This document shows positions 30,923-40,569 of a stretch of 64,000 nt of DNA, piece by piece. Every line of letters begins with the position of its first letter. Within the stretch, counting starts at the first letter, position 1. A program made the position numbers and the translations under genes. Location: contig CM030939.1 in assembly GCA_018136815.1 (NCBI GenBank), forward strand, positions 3,713,419-3,777,418, in the 5' to 3' direction. The notes under the pieces are model-generated. The model saw nothing but the letters and a program-made list of their open reading frames with translations. It was not told the DNA's origin and ran no database searches. The stretch is from Isochrysis galbana (taxonomy: Eukaryota > Haptophyta > Isochrysidales > Isochrysidaceae).

Positions 30923-32540
30923 TTAGGCGAGCCGCTCCACCATGTCGAGCGCTTGTGCTATCAGCTTCAAGTTCACACTCATGACTAGGCTCCCTTTGCT
31001 ATTAGTTTCGTATACGGGGGTGCTGAGGTCCCGTGGGGACTTGATCTTCGGCTTCCTGCCTTGGGAGGCCTTGTTTGTGCGCGCGGTCGAGGTTCCGTCC
31101 GGGGGCCCAAGGCCTCTGACGAGGACCGTGAACCTGCTCTGGGTTCTTTCGATGACTGGTACGTGGTGGAATGGGTATTGATTGAATTCTACTCTATAGA
31201 AGTCGCCTATTATGTGTCTCCACGCTATCAGGTAGAGGGCTTTAAGGCTATCGGGTGTCGGTGTGTTCGGGTATGCGAACAGTCTGTCTTTTATCTTCTG
31301 GTTTGTCGATCTGTCGCTCGCGGGGGTGAACCCCGTCACGGCCTCTATGGTTTGGAATATCCGAACCGTGGAGGAGCATCTGGCTAGGTGTGTCGAGTCC
31401 TCGCGGTGTTTTCCGCAGAGTCTACATTTTGTGGTGGTTGCCGACGCGAACCGGTTTCGTGTGCCCAGCCTTCTGTGGGTGATGTGCTTAAAGTGGGGGT
31501 GTTTGTCCGTGTGTTTTAGCAGGGGGTGGGTATATAGTTGTGCCACGTGTTTCCATTCGTCGTGTGTCATTTCGAGCTTCCGCGTCCACGTTTCACGCGC
31601 CGGCTGTGGCTTGGCGCAGGGGTCGCTCTTTATGAGCTCGCGCGTTATGTCTGACACGGTGACTTGGTCTAGCTGTGTTTTCCCGTCGAGTGTGTATTCG
31701 TCCGCTAGGGGGTACTCTAGGTGTTTCGGGCCTTTCAGCCCGTTTTCCCACGTGGCGGGGGCGTGGTATTGCTCCTCCTCGCCCGGCTCTGCTACTGCTA
31801 CCTCGGTGGTGTCTGTTGTCTCACCTAGGGCTCTCCATTTGTCGCCGTGCACGTTGGCGTATGGCGTTGGCCCCGTGCCCGCCGTGTCGGTTGCCACGTT
31901 CTCTACGCAGTTAAAGTCGCCTCCCACGAGAGTCGGGGTTGTGATGCTTTGTGTTAAGTGTTGCTCTTGGCGTATCTTCGCTATTTGGGCGCCCCGCGGT
32001 CCCGGGCTAGCGCTTAGGTATACAGAGATAATACTGTATAGTTTTTCGTCTATTTCGACGTCTACTTTCAAGCATCTTCCTTTTATGATTTCAACTACTG
32101 TGTCTACTCTAGGGGTCACTCTGGCGCACGCGTCGCGAAACGCAATCGCGACTCCGCTTGCCGGGTCCTCTAGCTCTCCCGGCGAGGCAAACCAGTGCCC
32201 GCCTAGAAGGGTCGCCGTTCTGTGCGAGCGGCGATGTGAGCCGTCTTCGTACGCGTGCAGCTCTTGCAGGAGGAGTATGTCGACACCCGCCTTACGCGCC
32301 TGGGACAGCACCGCGGCAAGCCTGCCGCCTTTGGTGCCGTTGATGTTGTATGTTGCGACACGAATCGGTCCTTCACCTGGGTATCCAAGTGTGGAGTCAA
32401 AGGTGAGTCTGGGGCGTGGCGGATGGGCCGGCGAGCCGCAAAGCGAGTGAGAGGGAGAATTAAGGGATGCGGGCGCGGCTGCTACATAGATATGCAGCGT
32501 CGCGCGCGCGGCGAGAATATTAAGAAGTTTTTTTAGTCGG
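30923..32540 (-). mobile_element. LINE-like retroelement: APE endonuclease fused in frame to C-terminal zinc-knuckle region, RT missing
   Basis: Reading from 32,430: RVATYNINGTKGGRLAAVLS, DILLLQELHA and GGDFNCVENVATDTAG are the endonuclease boxes (catalytic Asn, Glu, and Asp-x-Asn). The His of the last SDH box is not reached. The same frame then passes without a stop into a typical LINE tail: KCRLCGKHREDSTHLARC (a C-C-H-C knuckle), then a helical segment, ending VERLA at 30,923. The reverse transcriptase, normally about 700-900 residues between these parts, is absent. The 5' end (about 32,538) begins with the shared AAAAAAACTTCTTAATATTC module. No Met lies between the module and the endonuclease, so a start codon is not evident. 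Non-autonomous, but with an open frame of about 500 residues. Confidence 0.8.
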
Positions 32541-32672
32541 TTGAGATGGAGCGCGCTGGCGCGACTCTCCTCTGCTCCCCCCCCCCCCCCCCCCCCCACC
32601 CCACCCCACCCCAAAGCCCCAAAGGGCGGCGGCCCCCCCAAACCCCAACCCCCAAAGCCCCATGGACCATCC

Positions 32673-32921
32673 ATGGACCAGTCGTTGGCGAAGCGACCGC
32701 GTCCGCCATCCGAGGGCGAGCAGGTGCGTGCGACCCCGGTCGCGCCACACGCCACACGGCCCGTGGCCCCGGCCACACCACGCACAGCAGCCAAGAACGG
32801 TCCCGCAGCGCGCCCAGTCTCGGGTCTCGGTTCGAAGTTGGGCTCTCCGCTCTCCGGGCCTTCGGTCTTCGGTGGCGGACGTTTGCGCGCGTGCTTTCGG
32901 ATTAAGCTGCTAAGCTTGTGA
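32673..32921 (+). other. Possible orphan first exon
   Basis: MDQSLAKRPRPPSEGEQ is followed by a donor-like GAGCAG|GTGCGT. The frame stays open to 32,921 with a Pro/Ala-rich stretch. No downstream exon is identified before an hAT-type end (TAGGGCGGTCAAACAG) at about 32,982. It may be the 5' remnant of a gene cut by insertions. C-homopolymers at 32,578-32,600 lie just upstream. Confidence 0.2.
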
Positions 32922-33144
32922 GCATGTTACTGTTCAGGTTAAAGTAGAAGGGGTGCGCCAGAGCCAAGAGTTAGGGCGGTCAAACAGAGTTTTTTATTAG
33001 GCCCACCCCCTCGCCCCTCGCCCCCCCCCCTCGTTACATAGGGAAGTGTGAAGAAGTCTTTCACAGCAAATGAGTGGACTGGTGGAGTGAGCGAACCTCA
33101 ACGGAAAGGGCCGCCGCACCGCGCCTTCCCCGCCCCCACCCCCC

Positions 33145-34371
33145 ATGGGCGACGGCCCGCAGGAGACGGCGGCCGGGGTGTCGCCGTCAGCGGGCGTGCG
33201 CGTGGCACTCTACTACGAGCCTTCCGCCTCGCACGCGCCGAGCGAGCGCGACCGCAAGAAGATGATCGAGCTCGCTGAGCGTGTGAGCGGCGCACATCGC
33301 CTGCTGCTGCAGCGTGGCCTAGTGCAGCGGTGCGAGGTGGTCGAGCCGCGCGGCGCGAGCGACGAGGAGCTATTGCGCGTGCATCGGCCCGAGCATCTCG
33401 CTCAGGTGCGCGAGCGCTCGCTCGAGCCGCGCGCCGCCAATGGTCACATCTACTACTCAAACGCGGCTGACCGAGCTGCACGGCTTGCGTGCGGGGCGGT
33501 CATCGACGCAGCGGCGCGAGCGTTCGAGGGCGGGCCGCTACGTGCCTTCGTGCTCGCTCGGCCTCCTGGTCATCACGCCGGCAGAAACGGCTTCGAGGGG
33601 GACTTCGCGGAGGGCGGCTGCTTCTACAACTCGGTCGCTGCCGCTGCTGCAGCCGCGCGAGCACGTGGCGTCGGCCGTGTTGCGATCCTGGACTGGGACG
33701 TCCATCACGGCAACGGCACGCAGGAGATCTTCTATGACGATCCCTCTGTCTTGTACATCTCTATGCATGGCAACCTCTACCCTGGCACCGGATCGGCCGA
33801 CGAGATGGGCGAGGCAGGCTCCGCCGCGCTCGGCCGCACTGTCAACATCATGTGGCCTGACCCTCTCAGGTACCCGCCAGCGGCGGATGCAGAGTACTTG
33901 ACGGCGGTCCGGCTTCTGGTGCTACCAATTCTGCGCGCTTTCGACCCTCAGCTTTTGCTCATATCTGCTGGCTTTGATGCGGCGCAGGGTGAGGCGTTTC
34001 GCTTCAGCATCGCCCCAGACACATTTGCGAGGATGACCGCGGAGATTGCCAACGCCATTCAGCCCTCGGTGCCGTTAATAGCTGCTCTCGAGGGCGGCTA
34101 CAACCCGGCGTCTGTGGGGGAGTGCTGTGCCGCTGTGCTGCGCGTCCTGCTGGGTGATCAGCTGCCGGCCCCGCAGCCGCTTGCGCCATTGAACCCGAAG
34201 TGTGAGAAGGCGCTCCTGACGGCTGTCCGAATTCAAGAGGCGGTATGGGCTCCCCATGTGACCGAGGCGGCGGTGATGGACCAGCTCAAGGCGCAAAGGG
34301 AACTGGCGGAGCATGATGTGGAGCGCACCAAAGACTGGACTGATAGTGAGCGGAAGAGGGTCCGGCGGTAG
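33145..34371 (+). CDS. Class II histone deacetylase family (HDA1-like) Zn-dependent deacetylase
   Basis: Removes acetyl groups from lysines of histones or other proteins, or acetylpolyamines in some relatives. The 408-residue frame is a single arginase/deacetylase domain: RPPGHHAG (His143/His144 of the charge relay), GGCFYNSVAAAA, ILDWDVHHGNGTQEIFY (zinc ligands Asp185, His187), LLISAGFDAAQGE (Asp278) and ALEGGYN with the transition-state Tyr. All catalytic residues are present. The wording DWDVHHGNGTQ and SMHGNLYPGTG places it with class II/HDA1-like enzymes rather than class I. No second domain, ankyrin repeat or zinc finger is visible. The C-terminal about 40 residues are charged and helical. 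No intron. Nuclear or cytosolic location cannot be decided. Confidence 0.9.
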   Translation: MGDGPQETAAGVSPSAGVRVALYYEPSASHAPSERDRKKMIELAERVSGAHRLLLQRGLVQRCEVVEPRGASDEELLRVHRPEHLAQVRERSLEPRAANGHIYYSNAADRAARLACGAVIDAAARAFEGGPLRAFVLARPPGHHAGRNGFEGDFAEGGCFYNSVAAAAAAARARGVGRVAILDWDVHHGNGTQEIFYDDPSVLYISMHGNLYPGTGSADEMGEAGSAALGRTVNIMWPDPLRYPPAADAEYLTAVRLLVLPILRAFDPQLLLISAGFDAAQGEAFRFSIAPDTFARMTAEIANAIQPSVPLIAALEGGYNPASVGECCAAVLRVLLGDQLPAPQPLAPLNPKCEKALLTAVRIQEAVWAPHVTEAAVMDQLKAQRELAEHDVERTKDWTDSERKRVRR

Positions 34372-35969
34372 CCGCCATTGGGCAAGGATGCTGTCGTAGT
34401 CGCGAGATCGAGCTAGACCGACTTCGGCACTCCGTGCAAACGTTCGTATTTCGGTGCCTTAGGGCATCCTACGCTTGTGCGGTGCTTGAGAGCGGCAAGG
34501 AATTGGTTGGCCTGCGGAGAACCCACCGTCGCTCTTGCGTCCCGGGAGGATAGTCGTCGTCTGATACCTGTTCATTTCCCGGGCAAGCGCGTCCCGGCCG
34601 CATGAAAGAGAACTCAAGAGTAAGGCAAGAGTTGAGGAGGGGGTCTACTCACTTTCACCATGCTTCCGTGGGGTATCCTTGGGGGTACCTTTCGGTGTAT
34701 GCGGAGGGTAAATTAAGGAATTCTTCAAGATTCCGGGCGAACGCCTATAACCTATAATGCATCAACCGGAGTGCGAGAGCACAAGCACAAGCCCGGTACT
34801 AATACTAATAACGCACGACAGCGCCGCAACGCACTTGGCCCGTACGCCTTGATGCGTGTTGCTATCTCTGATCTCTGACACACACAGACGTGTGTCACAC
34901 TTCAGATCTCCCCCCTCGCAGGCCCCCGACTCCCATTATAACTCCCCGTCCTACCTCCTACCTGCTATATATATGGGAAGCACGGGTTTACCGTGTTTGT
35001 ACTTGCGTAAGGAGGCCAAAAACAGCCGCCCGTTTTCAGCCCGTGTTTCAAACGCCCTCCTTGGCAGCATGCATGCCGTGTTTGCGAGGTTCCCGTGTCC
35101 CGTGTTTCTAGAACAGTCAAAAACAGGCCGTTTTGCTGTGTTTGGAGGTTGGAGGCCCCCCCTGCCGTGTTTCCCATCTAGACATAGACTCCCCACAAGT
35201 TACAAAGGAGGAAAGCCAAGTGAAGCTGCCGCCGCACCGGGAAGCAAAAGAAGGTGCAACTTGAGGTTCCCTTTTTTTGTCACACCCCTCTCGTCGATTT
35301 TATTGGAATATAATCATATTTGACCCTCAACTTGGACGGTCGGGCCACCTGCCATATTTTGCCACCGGCGTACACAAGACACAAGACCCAGACAGAAATT
35401 TATCTACCGTGAGTAAGGTGTAAGGTAAGCCAATGTACAATGTACTCGCTGGAAGTTGATTGACAACGGGGGGGAAATTCCTCGTTGTCGCCGTGCCTAT
35501 CATCTTCATCGCACTGCTTGTGACAGTTGGCTTCGGGTTGTTTGCCTTCTTTCCGGCAGCTTTTCTCTTATTTATGGGTGGCAGCAGGGAGCGGGGTGGG
35601 GTGGCGCTCTCGCTGGTGCGAGATGGGTAATTACTATTACAGTGACAACATAGTTTATAGTTTATTACGTATTCGCTTAATTTGTGACCTCCCAATCGTG
35701 AGCGCCGCAGGGGTACAGCGGCTCTGCGGCGACGCGCCGAATGCGAGTTTTGTTTTTGGACACCGCACGCTCACAGCGCCCAAATATCCCACATCTATTC
35801 AGAGATATCCAGTTCCAGCATATCCGCCCAAATATCCCCAGACCCCCAGTGGGCACGACCTGTCGGAAATCGAAAAATAGAACACTGGTCGCTAGTCGCC
35901 CTCTCTCCTCTTGTCGCCAATCGCACTCTCTCTTCCTCCCACACGTTCGCGCGCGCGCTCCGAGCTCTG
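34372..35969. other. Intergenic region with a small palindromic repeat unit
   Basis: No gene is supported. It holds the CCGTGTTT-rich element at 34,972-35,178 and a short dispersed motif (AGGTGCAACTTGAGGTTC) at about 35,251. ATATCC-rich sequence at 35,780-35,845 resembles the ends of the 10.2-kb MITE. Confidence 0.6.
34972..35178. repeat. About 200-bp element with inverted ends and many CCGTGTTT motifs
   Basis: The left end ATGGGAAGCACGG and the right end CCGTGTTTCCCAT are inverted repeats. CCGTGTTT or close variants occur about six times between. This looks like a MITE with internal binding-site-like repeats. A clean target duplication was not found. Confidence 0.45.
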
Positions 35970-36525
35970 ATGCTCCGTCTGCTGCTCGGTCCGCCGCCCC
36001 TCCTGCGGACTTGGCGCTGTGAATGGGGCAGTCCGGCCACCATAGAATCAGCCCTGCCCGCTCGCGCCTTCACAGCGATCACCGTCACCCGCCCGCCGCC
36101 CGCAGTTGCCGCACTTCTGAGTGTATGTTATGCGCCGGTCGGCCGGATTGAGACGTGCTCCGGATGAAAGCTCAACCGCTATCTGGCTGTGAAGAGATTC
36201 GTGAAGGGCGAGCCTCAGAAGCCAGAGACCGCCGTCTCGCTCCACTACCCGGAGATCGAGATAAAGTACATCCAAGGGCACAACCCGGATCTGGTGATAC
36301 TTGCCGAGGCCGGGACAGACGAGGTGAGCACCCATCCACCCTGCCGCCGCTCTTTGGCACGTATGACGGAGCCGTGGTGACAAGCAGGTGGTTGAGCGCA
36401 TCGACCTGACCAAGTACGAGTCGGTCACGTCGATTGAGGAGATGCTCAAGGAGAAAGGGTTCACTCGAATGGATGCGTCCTCTGCTGAGGAGGGCGCCAC
36501 GGCCACTGCCAAGTCCGAGTTGTAA
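35970..36525 (+). CDS. SELENOM: Selenoprotein M (SELENOM) with in-frame UGA selenocysteine
   Basis: Thioredoxin-fold ER-resident oxidoreductase. The block RIETCSG-TGA-KLNRYLAVKRFV holds the CxxU redox motif of SelM. The frame continues IEIKYIQGHNPDLVILAEAG and VVERIDLTKYESVTSIEEML, matching the family end to end. The UGA at 36,165 is in phase with both sides. A clear intron lies at 36,324-36,387 (GAG|GTGAGC to AAGCAG|GTGG, 64 nt). A second, 36,019-36,105 (87 nt, in frame), is tentative; splicing it gives a 134-residue protein with leader MLRLLLGPPPLLRTW and following hydrophobic residues, suiting an ER signal. Stop TAA at 36,523. A SECIS candidate follows 46 nt later. Without Sec recoding the product would stop before the fold, so the downstream conservation argues for readthrough. 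Confidence 0.88.
36165..36167 (+). other. UGA selenocysteine codon
   Basis: TGA between TGC TCC GGA and AAG CTC AAC, giving C-S-G-U-K-L-N. Family alignment places Sec exactly here (CxxU in SelM). Confidence 0.88.
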
Positions 36526-36549
36526 TAAAGGTTAGCCCCAGAAACTGGC

Positions 36550-36642
36550 GAGCGTGTGGGAGGGTCACAGATGATATTGTGTCGGGAAGCAAGCCGCGAC
36601 CGCAGCCTGCCGGCAACAATGGAACAACACGGCCCGAGCTCA
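36550..36642 (+). promoter_or_regulatory. SECIS element (candidate) in the selenoprotein M 3' UTR
   Basis: The core quartet 5' side is ATGA at 36,571-36,574 and the 3' side GA at 36,622-36,623. The helix between pairs ATTGT with ACAAT and TCGG with CCGG (one bulged base). Unpaired AA (36,587-36,588) lies 12 nt after the quartet, the expected distance. The large apical loop could hold an extra small stem (form 2). The basal helix is weaker (GAGC with GCTC). It lies directly after the SELENOM stop, as needed for UGA recoding. Confidence 0.75.
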
Positions 36643-36895
36643 ACTTTGCTGGTATAAGTGAACCGAGTATGAGGGCAAGAGGTACTTGTATTTGTATCCT
36701 TTTAATCATAGGACGCCACCGCGGGCAGTGTGAGGTCATTTCCTGCTCCACCACTACTGCACACGAGCTCTGTGCCTTTGAGAATAATTATTGAACGTAT
36801 CCCGGCTACCGCCTATTACGGATACGGGACGACTCTATGAGACCTACCACGTCACGCCTGTTCACGCCCGCATCCCTCATCATAACAAGAAGCAA

Positions 36896-36930
36896 GAAGG
36901 TGCAACTTGAGGTTCATTTTTTTTCACCCC
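36896..36930 (+). repeat. Short dispersed motif AGGTGCAACTTGAGGTTC with T-run
   Basis: The same 18-mer followed by a T-run occurs at about 35,251 and here, and inverted at about 45,130. It is followed here by a C homopolymer. Possibly an end of a small mobile element. Confidence 0.55.
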
Positions 36931-37163
36931 CCCCCCCCCATCCGAACTGGTGTACGGTGACGGGAGCGACGGTAAGAGCGCGGAGCGCGAACAGCCGCGG
37001 CAGCACCCACAGCTCGCCCGGCCTCAGCGTGAGGTCCTCGACCGACGGCGCCAGGGCATCAGCGAGGGACGCGCTGGTGAGCAGCAGGGGTGCGATGCAC
37101 TTGGGGTCGACGTACTCGAGGAAGAAGTGGGTCCACGCGAAGTCCTCCAGGATCACGGTCATG
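36914..37163 (-). pseudogene. Possible 5' remnant of an F-box/leucine-rich-type gene
   Basis: From Met 37,163: MTVILEDFAWTHFFLEYVDP, then CIAPLLLTSASLADALAPSV and LWVLPRLFALRALTVAPVTV. The pattern resembles the start of F-box or LRR proteins. It is cut off by a G/C homopolymer and the dispersed AGGTGCAACTTG repeat at 36,896-36,930. Divergent to the Notchless gene, about 220 bp away. I would not assign a function. Confidence 0.3.
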
Positions 37164-37386
37164 ATCGCTCTCTTCTCCCCGCATGACACCAAAAAGAACT
37201 TCCCCGCCACCGCACGCACGCACGCGCGGGGCCAGAGGCCAGTGGCAGCAACGAGCCAATCGCACACCCAGCAGCAGCGGACCGCCCCAAAATAGCACAC
37301 GCGGCAGGCCGCCAGCCGCGTGTGTGTGCGTGTGCCGCGTCCACGAGGGCGCCGCGCCTCGCTCCGTCGCCCTCCTCGCTCGCCGG

Positions 37387-39018
37387 ATGGCAGAGTCGTC
37401 GACGCCCGCCGCGTCAGCGGGGTACACGGCCGGTGGATCTGCGTTGCCACTCTCACAGTTAAGCATCTCCCAGCTCAAGCAGCTCGTCACGCAGCATGGC
37501 AGCGCACCCAAGCCGGGCGCCACCCGCACAGAGCTCGAGGCAGCGTGCACCAGGCTCGGAGTCACCTCGGGCGTGCCGCTCGACATCGCGAGCGGCAAGG
37601 CAACAGGTAAACCGGTGGTGCCAACTGGCTCGCTCATCGCCCAATTCGAGACCGCCGAGGGAGAGCGCACCGGCCCGCAGCTCGACGTTCCAGCCGAGAC
37701 AACTGCAGCACAGCTGCAGCTCATCATTAACCAGCTCCTCTCCAACGAGGAGAAGATTCCGTACTCGTTCTACGTGGCGGACGAGGAGGTTACCGGCACT
37801 CTCGCTGACGCGCTGGGTAGTGCGTCGGCTGAACAGACGCTCAAGGTCGTTTACGTCCCGCAGGCGGTCTTCCGGGTGCGGTCCGTCACACGATGCACCT
37901 CGACACTCTCCGGCCACTCAGAGGCGATCCTTTCCTCGAGCTTCTCGGCCGACGGCCGGCTGCTGGCAACGGGCTCAGGGGATCACTGCGTTCGGCTGTG
38001 GGACGTGATGACGGAGACGCCGAAGGCCACCCTCAAGGCGCACCGCGACTGGGTGCTGTGCGTGGCGTGGTCACCGTGCGGCCGGTACCTTGCATCAGGA
38101 GGCAAGGACGGCCGTGTGGCCTTCTGGCTCGCGGCCGAGCCTGCATACCCGCTCAAGGTGATCGACGCCCACAAGAAGTGGGTCAACGCGCTCGCCTGGG
38201 AACCTTTTCACACGGCCTGCCCTAATGGCTCGAGGCTAGCCTCTGCCTCAAAGGATGGCACCGTCCGCTTGTGGGAGCGTGCGACGGGCCGCTCCTCGGG
38301 CACTCTATGCGGCCACTCCAACTCGGTAACCTCGTTGCGCTGGGGCGGCGAGGGGCTCCTGTACTCAGGCTCACAGGACCGAACCGTTAAGGTGTGGGCG
38401 CCCTCCGAGAGCAAGCTAGTCCGCTCGCTCGAAGGCCATGGTCACTGGGTGAATTGCCTAGCCATCTCCACTGAATTTGCCTTGCGGCGTGGGCCATTTG
38501 ACCACCGGGGCGTCGCGCCGACGGAGGAGGAGGCGGCGCGCGAGGGCGCGGCGAAGCGGTACGTCGAGGCACGCGGCGCCGCCGAGATGCTGGCCTCCGG
38601 CTCGGACGACTTCACCGTTTTTTTGTGGAACCCGACGGCGAGCAAAAAACCAGTGGCTAGGCTCACGGGACACGTGCAACTAGTTAATGCGCTTTGCTTC
38701 TCCCCGGATGGCCAGTGGCTGGCGTCCGGCTCCTTCGACGGGTCGATCCGTCTTTGGGCAGCACGAACGGGCAAGTTCACCGCTACGCTGCGCGGTCACG
38801 TCGGAGCGGTGTACCAGCTCGCCTGGTCGGGCGACTCGAGGCTTATTGTCTCAGGATCGAAAGACTCGACCGTGAAGGTTTGGGAAGTGCGCACGCGCAA
38901 ACTGAAGGAGGACCTACCGGGACATGCCGACGAGGTGTACGCCGTCGATTGGAGCCCCGACGGCGAGCGCGTCGCCTCTGGAGGTAAGGATCGCAATCTG
39001 AAGATGTGGCGGAGGTGA
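37387..39018 (+). CDS. NLE1: Notchless homologue (NLE1/Rsa4), WD40 ribosome assembly factor
   Basis: Binds pre-60S particles in the nucleolus; its N-terminal NLE domain is pulled by the AAA-ATPase midasin/Rea1. From Met 37,387 (Kozak-like CGGATGG) the 543-residue protein has a short SAP-like helix pair (LPLSQLSISQLKQLVTQHG to ELEAACTRLG), then the ubiquitin-like NLE domain (AQFETAEGERTGPQLDVPAE to PYSFYVADEEVTGTL), then about eight WD40 repeats with canonical GH-WD pairs ending DRNLKMWRR. A charged insert (about residues 370-405) interrupts one blade, as in other NLE proteins. The N-terminal SAP-like segment is unusual for this family as I know it. No intron. Upstream in-frame codons to 37,183 lie in repetitive sequence. 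Confidence 0.92.
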   Translation: MAESSTPAASAGYTAGGSALPLSQLSISQLKQLVTQHGSAPKPGATRTELEAACTRLGVTSGVPLDIASGKATGKPVVPTGSLIAQFETAEGERTGPQLDVPAETTAAQLQLIINQLLSNEEKIPYSFYVADEEVTGTLADALGSASAEQTLKVVYVPQAVFRVRSVTRCTSTLSGHSEAILSSSFSADGRLLATGSGDHCVRLWDVMTETPKATLKAHRDWVLCVAWSPCGRYLASGGKDGRVAFWLAAEPAYPLKVIDAHKKWVNALAWEPFHTACPNGSRLASASKDGTVRLWERATGRSSGTLCGHSNSVTSLRWGGEGLLYSGSQDRTVKVWAPSESKLVRSLEGHGHWVNCLAISTEFALRRGPFDHRGVAPTEEEAAREGAAKRYVEARGAAEMLASGSDDFTVFLWNPTASKKPVARLTGHVQLVNALCFSPDGQWLASGSFDGSIRLWAARTGKFTATLRGHVGAVYQLAWSGDSRLIVSGSKDSTVKVWEVRTRKLKEDLPGHADEVYAVDWSPDGERVASGGKDRNLKMWRR

Positions 39019-40569
39019 GCGCATCGCTTGGTTCCGGGGACGCTAATCGGGCAGAGGGGTGAAGGAGGGTTCGCCCCCAAGCGTGCGTGTACGGGCCGCA
39101 GCATCGCCTCTATATTCCGCATGGAGGAGTGCGTGGGATGGCGGGTGACCAGGTAGCATACGACGACCGCAGTCCTACAATTGCAGTAGCACTGATTTTT
39201 CATTGGTCGCATGAACGCGCTGCGGCGGTGTGATGTTGGATGATGTGCCATTATCGGTGCGTGCGCCTTGGGCATAGCTAGGCACCTAGCGCCTAGGCCT
39301 ATGCGCAAATGATACTTGCTCCGATGCCAAAATTGACATTATCCTAGATGATTAAAAAAATCATCTGAAGATTCTGGGCTGAACACCTACTAGGTCTAGG
39401 TCTAGGGTTCCTTGCCTCTACTCCGACATCGCCCTTATCTCCCATCTCTCCAACTCCTCCCCTTCACCCCTTCATTCCTTTTTCTTCGGTTCAACTAAGT
39501 TTATACTTAGTTCACATGGGGGAGGCGCCTCGTGCCCTCCCCCTCGGGCTCCAACTCTCCTCCGGGGAAGGTGCGGGCCGGAGAGGCTCAAGGCTCCTAC
39601 GCCTATGTGGCAGGTAACCCTTGTGGCAGGTATCTCGAGGGCCGCCGCAGTCATTTATTTCTCGAGGATTGCGCTCGCGGCGAGAGCTGTCAGGGTCGTT
39701 CTTTTTCATGGACGAGAGGAGCCTAGGAGCCCCCCCTCCCCCGGTGTTTTTTCTTAGTGAGTCGCCCGACGTAAGTCGGTCCGCCTCACTGGTCACTGGG
39801 TTTTCCCTCATTGTAATTTGTGGGGAGTCATCATGGGAGCCGGGGGTTTCGCGAGGGGGGGAGATTTGTAGGGAGGCATATGTGTATATGTCTTGTGCCA
39901 TCACTTCAAGGCGTGCAGGCAGGTGCGCTGAGGGGTTCGTGATAGTACCGGGTTAGTGGCAGTAGTGGTACTAACGCTCAGATGTTTTATCATTAGAGCG
40001 AGCGGCGGGCCCTTGCGCCTGCTTCCCCGTTTGGTGCCGCGAGCACTTGGCCTGCTAACAGCTAATGCTATGCTGCTGCCCTCTACCCTTGCGCGGTGAC
40101 AATGACTTCTTCTCTCCCCACTCCTGCCATGTGGCCGCACGTGCGCGCCTAGTTCTTCCTATCCGGGTCACGCGTGGGGTGGGAGGTGAGTCCGGCTCCC
40201 CCGGAGCGAAGTACAGACAGTCGTCTCTGGGCAACACTTCAATTGCGACCAACTCTGAGAGGGGCAGGGGAGGCTATGGGCAAATTCCATGGGGGGCCGC
40301 TTGGGAGCACATGCAGCGGCGCCGCACGCCACTGCTCACTCGGCGAACACATTCAGGCTACAATCCCGGCATCAGCCACGCACTTATTCACATCTCACAC
40401 TTGACAGGACACGCCCAGCTCTGATGATTATGTACAAACTCATTACGGATCACAGTGCACCAAAATCTAAATAAGTTGCCATGGACATGACTGCTCTGTG
40501 TGGCTCGTCTATGGCGCTTTCCAAACTATTGGGGCTCCCCATTGACAGATGGCCAAGTACACGGATGCA
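39019..40569. other. Intergenic, with a truncated retroposon end at 39,490-39,620
   Basis: CAACTAAGTTTATACTTAGT and the GGGGGAGGCGCC block at 39,490-39,545 match the inverted 3' end of the retroposon family. No gene is supported elsewhere in the interval. Confidence 0.55.

Noticed and set aside
31263-32450. 395-residue plus-strand frame
   Set aside because: Antisense of the LINE-like endonuclease/tail frame, which has recognisable boxes.
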